Shown: one piece after another, positions 1 through 7,135 of the stretch
Layout: every line of letters begins with the position of its first letter
Numbering within the stretch: position 1 is the first letter of the stretch
Assembly: GCA_046724435.1 (NCBI GenBank)
Contig: JBKOWN010000041.1
Coordinates: 1 to 28,462 of the forward strand
Length of the DNA stretch: 28,462 nucleotides
Direction: 5' to 3'
DNA from: JALZAA01 sp046724435
GTDB lineage: Bacteria; Actinomycetota; Acidimicrobiia; IMCC26256; JACDBD01
Notes under the pieces: generated by a model
The model's database searches: none
What the model was told of the DNA's origin: nothing
What the model saw: only the letters and a program-made list of their open reading frames with translations
Translations under genes and position numbers: made by a program

Positions 1-301
1 AGCTCATTCCGTCGGTCGCTTGGACAACGCCGTCGCAGATGTCGGAGACCGCGAACTCAGCCGGCTTGCCGCCCGCTTCGAACACGCCGTTCGAGACCTC
101 GTCGATCAGGCCGCGGAAGTGAAACGTACCGGGGTGACCCATCCCGTACGCGCTCTCCACAAGAACCTGCGGCTTCCCAAGGTCATCCTCGGTCCAGTTC
201 ATGCCCAGCCGAAGCGCGTCCCCCTGAAAGTTGACCTCACGGAGGCGCTGGCTTCGAAGCCGCTTTCGGTCGATCGGAGCCGGTGTCTGTTCAGTCGCCA
301 T
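1..301 (-). CDS. IlvD/Edd-family dehydratase, N-terminal part (cut by window edge)
   Basis: The first 100 residues of a dehydratase of the dihydroxy-acid / sugar-acid (IlvD/Edd) family; the rest lies outside the window. Members are Fe-S enzymes that remove water from dihydroxy acids or aldonic acids such as gluconate. Family-like stretches are VESAYGMGHPGTFHFRG (residues 48-64), EAGGKPAEF (75-83) and DICDGV (87-92). Cys89 is the only cysteine seen, and the usual upstream Cys-Asn cluster motif is absent, so this resembles a divergent sugar-acid branch more than true IlvD; that is inference. The ATG at 299-301 has GAGAGG about 9 nt upstream. It starts 22 nt after the dehydrogenase-like gene and is probably the third gene of that operon. 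Alternative role: branched-chain amino acid synthesis. Confidence 0.8.
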   Translation of the reverse strand, partial: MATEQTPAPIDRKRLRSQRLREVNFQGDALRLGMNWTEDDLGKPQVLVESAYGMGHPGTFHFRGLIDEVSNGVFEAGGKPAEFAVSDICDGVVQATDGMS

Positions 302-323
302 CCGCGTGGTCCTCTCTGTGCTG

Positions 324-1718
324 TTAGTTACATGCCCCTGAAATAGCTGGTGGGAGGGGTGCTCGCGGCGGGCCGTCCGAGCCGGCGACGTACTCCTGAA
401 GGGGAACGAGGTCGTTCGCCCACGCGGCAAGCACCGGAGTGACGACGCGCCAGGACTCCTCCGCTTCGTCACCGCGAATCGACAGGGCAGGGTCGCGGTG
501 AAGCACGTCTAACAACAGTCGACCGTAGGCGGGAAGTTCGGCCGCTTCGAGTTCGGCGGTGAGGATCAGCGGGACGAGCGTATGTGCGCGGGGACCCACG
601 GCAGACATCTCGACGACGACGCTCTCCGGCTCGAGCCCGAACCGCAGCACATTGGGTTGTGGGTCGCCGTGGAGGCCACGTGGCAGGTGCGGCGCAGGGC
701 GGAAATGCACTGCTACTTCCTTCCGGTTCCGGCCGAGCGCCTTGCCGGTACGGAGTCGGAACATCGTCCCGTGCCAGCGCCAGTTGTCCACCTGAAGTTC
801 TATTTCGGCGAACGTCTCGGTGCGGTGGGCCGGATCGACGCCGTCCTCGTCCACATAGGCAGGAATGGAGACGCCGTCGATCAGCCCGCTCGTGTAGCGG
901 GCTCGACGCGTGTGGCGAAGGACGTCGTCATCGCTCAGTGGGCGGATCGAGCGCAGCACATCCACCTTGCGGTCACGCAGGTCGCGGGCGTCGAGGCTGA
1001 TCGGCGGTTCCATCGCCACCAGGCAGAGCAATTGCAGCAGGTGGTTCTGTAGCATGTCCTTGAGCGCGCCTACGCCGTCGTAATATCCGGCCCTACCCTT
1101 CAGCGCGAGCGTCTCGTCCCAGACGATGTCGATCTCCGCAATGTGCGCGCCGTTCCATATCGGTTCGAGAGCGCGGTTGGCCAGCCTGGTGCCGAGGACG
1201 TTCTGCACGGTTGTCATGGCCAGGAAGTGGTCGACACGGAACACCGCCTCTTCCGGGATCACCCGAGAGAGAAGCGCGTTCAGCTCCGTCGCTTCCGCGA
1301 GATTCTCACCGAACGGCTTCTCCAGCACGATCGAGCTCCCTTGCGCCAAGCCCGACCCGTGCAGCGCCGAAACGGTGGCGCCGAAAACGGACGGGGGGAG
1401 GGCGAGGTAGGCGGCGACCGGCTCGGCACCGGAGATGACCGCGGTCAAAGCGGCCGAATCGGTGACGTCTGCCCGGTAGTACTCGGACGCCGACACGACA
1501 GCTTGTCGGGCTGCGGCGGAAAGCTGCGGCGCGTGCTGGTCGAGCTGGACGCTCGCCCAACTCCGAAACTCGCCGTCACGCCAATCCTCTCGGCCCACCC
1601 CTATGAGCCGGAATCCGTCGTTGATATGTCCGCCGCTTCGAAGCGCCGCGAGCCCCGGCAGGAGATAACGCGCCGTCAGGTCGCCGGTTGCCCCGAGGAG
1701 AACGAGGCGCTCGATCAT
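324..1718 (-). CDS. Glucose-6-phosphate-dehydrogenase-like oxidoreductase with altered substrate motif
   Basis: 464 aa, close to the usual length of glucose-6-phosphate 1-dehydrogenase (Zwf). The nucleotide-binding motif GATGDL is at residues 9-14, EKPFG at 133-137, and the active-site helix carries QNHLLQ with the presumed catalytic His226. The TGK lysine near the C-terminal substrate site is also kept. The family signature RIDHYLGKE, however, reads RVDHFLAMT (161-169): the His is kept, but Tyr is Phe and the Lys is Met168. In known Zwf structures these residues hold the sugar phosphate, so the substrate may be unphosphorylated or bound differently; that is inference. The ATG at 1716-1718 overlaps the GH15 stop by 4 nt (ATGA), which decides the start. 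The neighbours are a glucose-releasing GH15 enzyme and an aldonate-type dehydratase. A plain zwf is the alternative. Confidence 0.85.
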   Translation of the reverse strand: MIERLVLLGATGDLTARYLLPGLAALRSGGHINDGFRLIGVGREDWRDGEFRSWASVQLDQHAPQLSAAARQAVVSASEYYRADVTDSAALTAVISGAEPVAAYLALPPSVFGATVSALHGSGLAQGSSIVLEKPFGENLAEATELNALLSRVIPEEAVFRVDHFLAMTTVQNVLGTRLANRALEPIWNGAHIAEIDIVWDETLALKGRAGYYDGVGALKDMLQNHLLQLLCLVAMEPPISLDARDLRDRKVDVLRSIRPLSDDDVLRHTRRARYTSGLIDGVSIPAYVDEDGVDPAHRTETFAEIELQVDNWRWHGTMFRLRTGKALGRNRKEVAVHFRPAPHLPRGLHGDPQPNVLRFGLEPESVVVEMSAVGPRAHTLVPLILTAELEAAELPAYGRLLLDVLHRDPALSIRGDEAEESWRVVTPVLAAWANDLVPLQEYVAGSDGPPRAPLPPAISGACN

Positions 1719-3541
1719 CCCGCGGTGCCCGTCGCCCTGGCCAGAGTCACACCGCTGGCGATCACTCCGATGTGGCTGAATGCTTGGGGGAAGTTTCCTG
1801 TGAGTTCGCCGCTCGATGGTTCGATCTGTTCCGACAACAGCCCGAGCGGGCTCGCCCTGGCACACAGCGACACGTATAGCTGCTCTGCCTCCTCCAGCCG
1901 CCCCTGGTGGACCAGGTTGTCGACGAGCCAGAAGCTGCACAGCAAAAACGCTCCCTCGTCGCCGGCAAGCCCGTCCGGCGACTCATCGTGCCGATAGCGG
2001 TAGAGCAGGCCGTCGCCGGCCGAAAGGCGGTCCGCGATCGCCGCGGTCGTCGCGATCATCTTCGGATGGTCGGCCGGTATGACGCCGCGCAGCGGGAGCG
2101 CCAACAGGCTCGCATCCAGGCTGTCGCCACCGTCGAGATGCTCCGACAAGGTCTTCGCGCCCTCGTTCCACGCCCGCGTCAGGATGGTCTCCCGAAGGTC
2201 GGCGGCCTCGGAACGCCAGCGCGCGACGGGTCCGGTGAGGCCGAGCCGCTGGCCTATCGCTGCGGCTCGATCCAGAGCCACCTGGCACATCGCGGCGGAG
2301 TAAGTGAATATCCGGCCGCTGCCGCGCACCTCCCAGATGCCCTGGTCCGCTTCCCGCCACGCCCGGCCGGCGGCATCCACGATTCCGCTCAGCCCCTCCC
2401 ACAAGACGGGGTCGAGCCGTCCGCCCGCCTTGACCCACTGATGCGCGCAGTCGAGCACCTCGCCATAGACGTCGTGTTGGCGTTGGTCGGCCGCGCCGTT
2501 GCCCCAGCGCACCGGTGCCGAACGGCGATATCCCTCGAGTTCGCCGTCTTCCCGTTCATCGGGAATCCGATCGCCGTCGAGCGTATACATGATCCTCGCC
2601 TGCCCACTCCGCTCGAAGGCGTCGAGAACCCAGCCGAGAAAGGCGTCGGCCTCATTGACGAACCCGATCCGGCGCAGCGCGAAAACGGCGAACGCCGCAT
2701 CGCGAATCCACGTGTACCGGTAATCCCAGTTGCGTATCCCGCCGACGGGGGCCGGCAGCGACGATGTCGGCGCGGCGACGAGAGAACCGTTCGCCCAGTG
2801 GTCGCAGAGTTTGAGAGTGATCGCGGCCCGCCGGACCATGGCCGGCTCGGGACCGTCGTAGTGAAACCCGGTCATCCACTGCCGCCACGCGTCGGCCGTC
2901 TCCCCGAGCCTTGCCTCGGCGTCGAGCGGGTGGTGTCGATGGATCCGGCCCCACGAGAGGACCAGGTTGAGGCGGTCGCCCTGCTGTAGGTCGTGGGTGC
3001 TCTGCGGTCCGGGGAGTGCGCGGTTCGACCGCAGGTGCAGCCGCAGTGTCGGCTGGCGCGGGCACTCGACGGCCAAGCCGTTGAACGCGGGGCGGACCTG
3101 CGCTCCGCCCCGCGGCTGCAAATTGACGCGGAGCCGGATGTTTCCGGTCAGCACGACCGCGGAGCGAACGAGCTCACCATGGGCGGCGGCGGCGTCGTCG
3201 GTGAGATCGGCCCCGGAGCGCAGCGCCAGCGCATCCGTGAGCTGTACGAGCCCAGTGTCGCTGCGCAACTCGGTGATCAGGACGCCGGTGTCCGGCTCGT
3301 AACGCTGCCGCGCCTCGACCAGCCGTTCCGGTGCCACGCTGTACTCACCGCCGCGGGTGTGATCCAGCAGCGCGCAGAACAGCGGTTCGGAGTCGAAACT
3401 GGGAACGCACATCCATCGGATGCTGCCGTCGAGACCCACTAGCGCCGCGGTCACTCCGTCGCCGATCAGGCCGAGGTCGGCCAGCGGCGGGTAACCGCCA
3501 TGCGTTCGGATCGGGCGGAATGCGGGATCGGGATCAAGCAC
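1715..3541 (-). CDS. Glycoside hydrolase family 15 (glucoamylase/trehalase-like)
   Basis: 608 aa, typical of bacterial GH15 enzymes that release glucose from alpha-glucans or trehalose. The N-terminal beta-sandwich begins with LIGDGVTAALVGLDGSIRW (residues 25-43). The (alpha/alpha)6 barrel shows RNWDYRYTWIRDAAF (270-284), ELEGYRRSAPVRWGN (334-348), GIWEVR (401-406, presumed general acid Glu404), EGAFLLCSFWLVD (529-541, presumed base Glu529) and GNFPQAFSHIG (582-592). No signal peptide is seen, so it is probably cytoplasmic. The GTG start at 3541 is preceded by AGAAGG about 9 nt upstream. It overlaps the dehydrogenase-like gene by 4 nt and is the first gene of the operon. Whether it acts on glycogen/maltodextrin or on trehalose cannot be read from sequence alone. 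The start lies against a transposase remnant. Confidence 0.9.
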   Translation of the reverse strand: MLDPDPAFRPIRTHGGYPPLADLGLIGDGVTAALVGLDGSIRWMCVPSFDSEPLFCALLDHTRGGEYSVAPERLVEARQRYEPDTGVLITELRSDTGLVQLTDALALRSGADLTDDAAAAHGELVRSAVVLTGNIRLRVNLQPRGGAQVRPAFNGLAVECPRQPTLRLHLRSNRALPGPQSTHDLQQGDRLNLVLSWGRIHRHHPLDAEARLGETADAWRQWMTGFHYDGPEPAMVRRAAITLKLCDHWANGSLVAAPTSSLPAPVGGIRNWDYRYTWIRDAAFAVFALRRIGFVNEADAFLGWVLDAFERSGQARIMYTLDGDRIPDEREDGELEGYRRSAPVRWGNGAADQRQHDVYGEVLDCAHQWVKAGGRLDPVLWEGLSGIVDAAGRAWREADQGIWEVRGSGRIFTYSAAMCQVALDRAAAIGQRLGLTGPVARWRSEAADLRETILTRAWNEGAKTLSEHLDGGDSLDASLLALPLRGVIPADHPKMIATTAAIADRLSAGDGLLYRYRHDESPDGLAGDEGAFLLCSFWLVDNLVHQGRLEEAEQLYVSLCARASPLGLLSEQIEPSSGELTGNFPQAFSHIGVIASGVTLARATGTAG

Positions 3542-3700
3542 CGGTAACGCCTTCTACAACCTGATGAGCACGGACAGGCCGCCCGGGGTCAATGAGCGGC
3601 AACCGCGCCAGGGTCTCGGCGTCGATCACGTGCGACTTGGCGTGGCCGCTCAAGAACCGGGCCTTCCCGGACCGCGAGTCTTGCCGAGGCTTCAAGCGGC
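3534..3700 (-). pseudogene. IS110-family transposase fragment
   Basis: One minus-strand frame reads about 50 codons containing KARFLSGHAKSHVIDAETLA and then RLPLIDPGR before stopping at 3534. The pattern of Lys-Ser, Ile-Asp-Ala and LARLPLxDP resembles the N-terminal catalytic domain of IS110-type transposases (DEDD). There is no start codon, no C-terminal serine domain and no full IS, so it is a decayed remnant. Its last codons overlap the GH15 start in another frame. The family call is from memory of the motif and is moderate. Confidence 0.45.
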
Positions 3701-3703
3701 GCC

Positions 3704-3863
3704 TATCGGTTGGTCACGGGAACTTGCCATGCATCCGCCCATACCCTCAGATCTCAATAATGGCACGGCCGAGAATCTGTCCCTCCTCCAGCGCAACGCG
3801 GGCCTCCTCGACCTGTTCCAGGGAATATCGGTTGGTCACCAGCTTTCCTAGCGGGAACTTGCC
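3704..3863. repeat. Imperfect direct repeat, second copy carrying 13 extra nt
   Basis: Copy 1 (3704-3728) reads TATCGGTTGGTCAC directly followed by GGGAACTTGCC. Copy 2 (3826-3863) has the same two blocks separated by 13 nt (3840-3852). Copy 2 lies inside the alcohol dehydrogenase tail, so copy 1 is a duplicated and deleted piece of the same gene. Read on the minus strand, copy 1 runs into a stop. Confidence 0.75.
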
Positions 3864-3941
3864 CTCACGCACCCAGCCCAAGTGAAGCGGGAAATCGGTC
3901 TCGGGGGTGTCGTTCTGTAGCTCGCCGGTCGCCTCGACGTG
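3747..3941 (-). pseudogene. Zinc-type alcohol dehydrogenase, C-terminal remnant
   Basis: The minus-strand frame ending at the TGA at 3747-3749 reads about 60 residues that look like the end of a medium-chain zinc alcohol dehydrogenase. It includes FPLHLGWVREGKFPLGKLVT followed by NRYSLEQVEEARVALEEG and the terminal ILGRAIIEI. The tail normally closes the catalytic domain. Upstream of about 3941 the frame loses all similarity, and no catalytic or NAD-binding part is present. It is therefore a truncated relic, flanked by a palindrome and an IS-like end. Confidence 0.7.
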
Positions 3942-3955
3942 CTCGGCACGTCGAG
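3933..3955. repeat. Perfect 10-bp inverted repeat at the dehydrogenase breakpoint
   Basis: CTCGACGTGC, then TCG, then GCACGTCGAG form a perfect 10-bp palindrome with a 3-nt loop. It sits where similarity to alcohol dehydrogenase stops. It could be a hairpin terminator without a T-run or a by-product of the rearrangement. Confidence 0.6.
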
Positions 3956-3998
3956 AAGCGCCATGGGTGCCGAAATGACACGCCGTCCCGCGTCCGAC

Positions 3999-4055
3999 GT
4001 CGGGGGGCCACTCACCCGGCCGTGTTCGCCACGGGTCACAGGGCCACTGACGTGC
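3999..4055. mobile_element. Possible IS21-like terminal repeat region
   Basis: The block GGGCCACT occurs twice 36 nt apart (4005-4012 and 4041-4048), separated by a segment containing GTGTTCGCCACGGGTCAC. Repeated copies of an AGTGGCCC-type block at the end of an element are typical of IS21-family multiple terminal repeats. No istA/istB coding sequence is present, so only an end or a scar is left. The family assignment is tentative. Confidence 0.3.
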
Positions 4056-4064
4056 GGTTTCGGG

Positions 4065-4138
4065 TGGAGGTGATGGGACTTGAACCCACGACTTCTACGT
4101 TGCGAACGTAGCGCTCTACCGGACTGAGCTACACCCCC
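4065..4138 (-). tRNA. tRNA-Ala (anticodon CGC)
   Basis: The reverse strand folds into a full cloverleaf of 74 nt. The acceptor stem is GGGGGTG/CACCTCC with a G3-U70 wobble pair, the alanine identity element. The D arm has GCTC/GAGC. The anticodon stem is CTACG/CGTAG with loop TTCGCAA, giving anticodon CGC (reads GCG), and the T loop is TTCAAGT. The discriminator base is A and CCA is not encoded. Its 3' end faces the scar zone at 3534-4055, the side where integrating elements usually insert. Confidence 0.95.
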
Positions 4139-4152
4139 GGGAACGAGCCAGG

Positions 4153-4800
4153 TTACCCGTCGCGCGTCGGCGACTCGCCCTCGATCGCTTCTTGCATCCT
4201 CGCCATGACGAGCGCGTTCGTCACGTCGCCCCGGGTGCGCTCGAGCACCCCGCGGAGCGCGTCGCTGGCGCGGCGCAGTCCGCCGGTGAGCGCCTCCGGA
4301 TAGTCGATCGTGATGAGGACGGAGTACACGTCGTCCATCACAGCGAGCAGGTTCTCCGCCTCGTCGAGCTCGCCGCGCCGGAGGCAGTCGAGCACCTGGC
4401 GGCGTAACTCACTCGCCGCCTCGGCCATGCCGTTCAGGTACGCGGGCGTCTCGACGCGCAGCTCGTCGGCCCCCGGGATCGGCTGACCCGACACGAACGC
4501 GAGCGTGAGGTTCGCCTCGGCGAACTCCTTCTTGGCGTCGTGGAGGCTCCCCGAGTAGCGAACGTCAGGGTGGCCGACGAGCGCGGCGTCGGCCTCGGCG
4601 AGGAACGCGGCGGCCTCCGCGATCAGCTCGCGCGCGACGAGGAACTCGCGCCGGTGGACGGCCCGGATCGCCGACGCACAGGCCCGAATGGCACGCCGGG
4701 ACGCGTTGTACGTGACCTCGCGAGCGTGGTGCTTCTCTTCGAGGACGGCGCGAGCGCCGTCACCCGCCGCCGCAAGCTCGCCCGACCGGTCGGTCGTCAC
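4153..4800 (-). CDS. Translin/TRAX-family protein
   Basis: 215 aa, all-helical, with the layout of the translin family (single-strand nucleic-acid binding; TRAX members are RNases). Helix landmarks are AIRAVHR (residues 44-50), KKEFAEANL (90-98), YLNGMAEAASELRR (121-134), MDDVY (155-159), TIDYPEALTGGLRR (164-177) and LERTRGDVT (186-194). Glu92, Glu95 and Asp192 fall where catalytic TRAX subunits carry their acidic residues, suggesting possible ribonuclease activity; that is inference. The GTG start at 4800 has no strong ribosome site. It begins 21 nt after the GlpR-like gene and is probably co-transcribed with it. Prokaryotic members have often been mislabelled as haloacid dehalogenases. The stop lies 14 nt from the tRNA-Ala 5' end. 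Confidence 0.8.
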   Translation of the reverse strand: MTTDRSGELAAAGDGARAVLEEKHHAREVTYNASRRAIRACASAIRAVHRREFLVARELIAEAAAFLAEADAALVGHPDVRYSGSLHDAKKEFAEANLTLAFVSGQPIPGADELRVETPAYLNGMAEAASELRRQVLDCLRRGELDEAENLLAVMDDVYSVLITIDYPEALTGGLRRASDALRGVLERTRGDVTNALVMARMQEAIEGESPTRDG

Positions 4801-4821
4801 CTGGCCACCGCCGTCAGGCCG

Positions 4822-5430
4822 CTAGCCCGCGGCGGTCCGGCGCGGCTTCGCTGCTCGCGGGAGCGGTGCCAGCTCGGGACGAGCCGGCACGCGGGGATGC
4901 GCCAGCGCCACCGGTCGGGGCGATGACGCAGGCCCCGACCAGAAGTCGCCGTTCCTCCGGGACGCCAGTGAGCCGCGCTGCTGCAGCACGAGCAGGAAGA
5001 GATAGGCAACGAGGAGGACGTCGGCAACTCCCTGGGTGATCCACAACATCGGGTTGACCAGCACCGAAAGACCAAGGCTGATGATCGCGGCGCCGATGAG
5101 GATCAGCAGCACGTCGCGCCGCCGCTTCTGGGCCGGGGTCATCTCGCCTGTGGAGCGAGCGGCGCCGGGAACGGGTCGGCGGCCGCGAGCCGCGCGCCCG
5201 GGGATCGCGCGGGAACGCGACGCCTGGAGCGTTGGGACCGACCGCAGCGGGGCCCGGCCGCCCCGGGCTCCCATCACCCGGGCGGACGAGCGGCGGTGAT
5301 TCAGCGCCCCGAGGCGGGAATGGAGGTCACCGACCCCGCCCCCACGGCTCTCCCTTCGCGACCGCAGCACCGGCGGCACGAGTACGGCCGCCCACAGCAC
5401 CGCAAGGATCAAGAGGACCGGAATGGCCAA
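4822..5430 (-). CDS. GlpR/SepX-like membrane protein
   Basis: 202 aa. Residues 2-22 form an N-terminal membrane helix ending LVPPVLRSRRE. A basic, low-complexity linker (about 23-100) follows, then QKRRRDVLLIL opens a second hydrophobic pair (107-127 and 129-150) and a Pro/Arg-rich tail. This layout (TM, 'VP..LR' signature, basic linker, RRR-led double TM) matches the actinobacterial GlpR (SepX) proteins, membrane partners of gephyrin-like Glp at the division site. The genomic setting next to galU, a moeA-type gene and moaC agrees with that. The TTG start at 5430 is supported by GGAGA about 7 nt upstream; no ATG fits. The assignment rests on architecture and context, not strong sequence identity. 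Confidence 0.6.
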   Translation of the reverse strand: MAIPVLLILAVLWAAVLVPPVLRSRRESRGGGVGDLHSRLGALNHRRSSARVMGARGGRAPLRSVPTLQASRSRAIPGRAARGRRPVPGAARSTGEMTPAQKRRRDVLLILIGAAIISLGLSVLVNPMLWITQGVADVLLVAYLFLLVLQQRGSLASRRNGDFWSGPASSPRPVALAHPRVPARPELAPLPRAAKPRRTAAG

Positions 5431-5500
5431 GGGTTCTCCGCCGCTTTCCGCGTGTTCTCGACGCTAACAACGCACGGCGGGCAAAGGGTGGATCTTCGCC

Positions 5501-6007
5501 TCAGATGCCCAGTTCGTCCTCGTCGAGGGGGCGCGGGCGGCGGTACATCCCGGAGCGACCGCCGGTCTTCTCCCACAGCGTCAGGTCGCCGATCGTCATC
5601 GTGCGGTCGATCGATTTGCACATGTCGTAGATCGTGAGCGCGGCGACCGCGCACGCCGTCAGCGCCTCCATCTCGACGCCCGTGCGGTCGACCGTGTCGA
5701 CCTGCGCCTCGACCTCGACGTGGCTGTCCTCGATCCGGAAGTTCACGAACACCGATCCGACGAGCAGCGGATGGCACAGCGGGAGGAGGTTCGGCGTCTG
5801 CTTGGCGGCCTGGATGCCGGCGACGCGGGCGACGGCGAACACGTCGCCCTTGCTGATCGCGCCGGCGGCGATCTTCGAGGTCGTCTCGGGCTCCATGACC
5901 ACCCGACAGCGGGCGACGGCGCGGCGGTGCGTCGCCTCCTTGGACGAGACATCGACCATCCGGGCCCGCCCGAGGGGGTCGAGGTGCGTGAACTCGGACG
6001 CGGACAA
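5501..6007 (-). CDS. moaC: Cyclic pyranopterin monophosphate synthase MoaC
   Basis: 168 aa, full family length. MoaC converts 3',8-cyclo-7,8-dihydro-GTP, the MoaA product, to cyclic pyranopterin monophosphate in molybdenum cofactor synthesis. Landmarks are ARMVDVSSKEATHR (residues 15-28), LCHPL (77-81, substrate His79), GVEMEALTA (110-118) and DMCKSIDR (128-135, with Asp128 and Lys131 at the known active-site positions). The start is TTG at 6007, chosen because AAAGGAG lies 6 nt upstream and MoaC homology begins right after it. It follows moaA after 84 nt, in the same direction. Confidence 0.96.
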   Translation of the reverse strand: MSASEFTHLDPLGRARMVDVSSKEATHRRAVARCRVVMEPETTSKIAAGAISKGDVFAVARVAGIQAAKQTPNLLPLCHPLLVGSVFVNFRIEDSHVEVEAQVDTVDRTGVEMEALTACAVAALTIYDMCKSIDRTMTIGDLTLWEKTGGRSGMYRRPRPLDEDELGI

Positions 6008-6091
6008 GAGTGCTCCTTTGTCGCCCTCGGATGCTCGGGCTCGTGAGGCTCGAGCGGCACAGCCGCCGTCGCCGCGAGCGCAGTGTAAGGG

Positions 6092-7123
6092 CTAGCCGCC
6101 GATCTGGCTCATGGAGCGAGCCGGGCGCACGAAATTGACCTGTCCGATGCGGTGCCCGGCCCACTTCGTGCCGACCGCTCGCTCGATCTCGGACGCGAGC
6201 CTGTCGTCGATCTGAACGTCGTGGTCGTCGTGGTCGTCGTGCGCGCCGGACGAGCCCCGCAGGATCCCCCGCAGGTCGAACTCCTCCAGCGCGAACAGGC
6301 ACGTGCGGAACTTGCCCTCGGCGGTCACTCGCACACGATCGCAGTGCTCGCAGAACGGCTCGGTCACGCTCGGGATGACGCCCACGTCGCCCGCGCCGTC
6401 GAGGTACCGGTACCTGCTGGCGGGCTCGGTGTCGCCGGGTGTGATGTCCGCCTCGAGCGGGAACGCGGCGTCGACGCGATCGAGGATCTCCCGGGCGGGG
6501 ACAACCTGATCCATGGACCAGGTGCCTTCGGCGTCGAGGGGCATGAACTCGATGAAGCGAACGCCGACGCCCTTGGCGCGCCCGTAGGCTGCGAGGTCGG
6601 CGATCTCGTCGTCGTTCACGCCCCTGATGACGACACTGTTCACCTTCACGGGGTCGAGGCCGGCGTCGAGCGCGGCGTCGATGCCGGCGAGGACACGCTC
6701 CAGGTCGTCGCGCCGGGTGAGCGCGGCGAATGTGTCGGCGCGAAGCGAGTCGAGCGAGACGTTGATGCGCCGGAGGCCGGCGGCGGCGAGGTCGTGCGCC
6801 ATCTCGGGCAGCTTCACCCCGTTGCTGGTGAGCGCGATATCGACATCGAGCGGGGCGAGCATCGCGATCAGTCGCGGCAGGTGGGCGCGCAGGGTCGGCT
6901 CCCCGCCGGTGATCCGGATCGCCTCGAACCCGAAGCGCTCGACGCACACACGGGCGATGCGGGCCTGCTCCTCGTACGTGAGGAGCTCCTCGCGGGGAAG
7001 CCACTGCATGCCCTCGGCCGGCATGCAGTACTTACACCGGAAGTTGCACCGGTCCGTGATCGAGATGCGCAGGTCCTTCACCCGCCGGTCGAAGGGATCG
7101 ACGAGCGGCACGGCCTCTGCCAT
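6092..7123 (-). CDS. moaA: GTP 3',8-cyclase MoaA (radical SAM)
   Basis: 343 aa. MoaA performs the first step of molybdenum cofactor synthesis, rearranging GTP with two [4Fe-4S] clusters. The radical-SAM cluster is CNFRCKYC (Cys26, Cys30, Cys33), ITGGEP is at 71-76, and the C-terminal cluster uses Cys258, Cys261 and Cys275 (FCEHC and RTCLF). The essential C-terminal Gly-Gly (342-343) is present. An unusual HDDHDDHD tract (295-302) sits between the second cluster and the C-terminus. The ATG at 7123 has no Shine-Dalgarno, but TAGCCT lies exactly 6 nt upstream, suggesting a leaderless start inside the larger gene cluster. Confidence 0.96.
   Translation of the reverse strand: MAEAVPLVDPFDRRVKDLRISITDRCNFRCKYCMPAEGMQWLPREELLTYEEQARIARVCVERFGFEAIRITGGEPTLRAHLPRLIAMLAPLDVDIALTSNGVKLPEMAHDLAAAGLRRINVSLDSLRADTFAALTRRDDLERVLAGIDAALDAGLDPVKVNSVVIRGVNDDEIADLAAYGRAKGVGVRFIEFMPLDAEGTWSMDQVVPAREILDRVDAAFPLEADITPGDTEPASRYRYLDGAGDVGVIPSVTEPFCEHCDRVRVTAEGKFRTCLFALEEFDLRGILRGSSGAHDDHDDHDVQIDDRLASEIERAVGTKWAGHRIGQVNFVRPARSMSQIGG
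6218..6241 (-). repeat. Tandem repeat within moaA encoding HDDHDDHD
   Basis: The coding strand repeats a CACGACGAC unit (about 2.7 copies of 9 bp), in frame, giving alternating His and Asp-Asp. The tract is uninterrupted and probably arose by slippage. It lies in a region of MoaA that is usually short and variable. Confidence 0.85.
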
Positions 7124-7129
7124 ACGTCC

Positions 7130-7135
7130 AGGCTA
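7130..7135 (-). promoter_or_regulatory. Putative leaderless -10 element of moaA (TAGCCT)
   Basis: On the minus strand TAGCCT is followed by exactly 6 nt (GGACGT) and then the moaA ATG. This fits TANNNT at -10 with transcription starting at the start codon. No clear -35 is visible. Five other genes in the window show the same spacing. Confidence 0.5.

Noticed and set aside
3564..3885. Plus-strand open frames of about 95 residues in the scar zone
   Set aside because: They are antisense to the transposase and dehydrogenase remnants, and show no domain or ribosome site.
5409..7004. A 531-residue minus-strand open frame through moaA and moaC
   Set aside because: Arg/Pro/His-rich composition typical of out-of-frame high-GC sequence; moaA and moaC in other frames explain the region.
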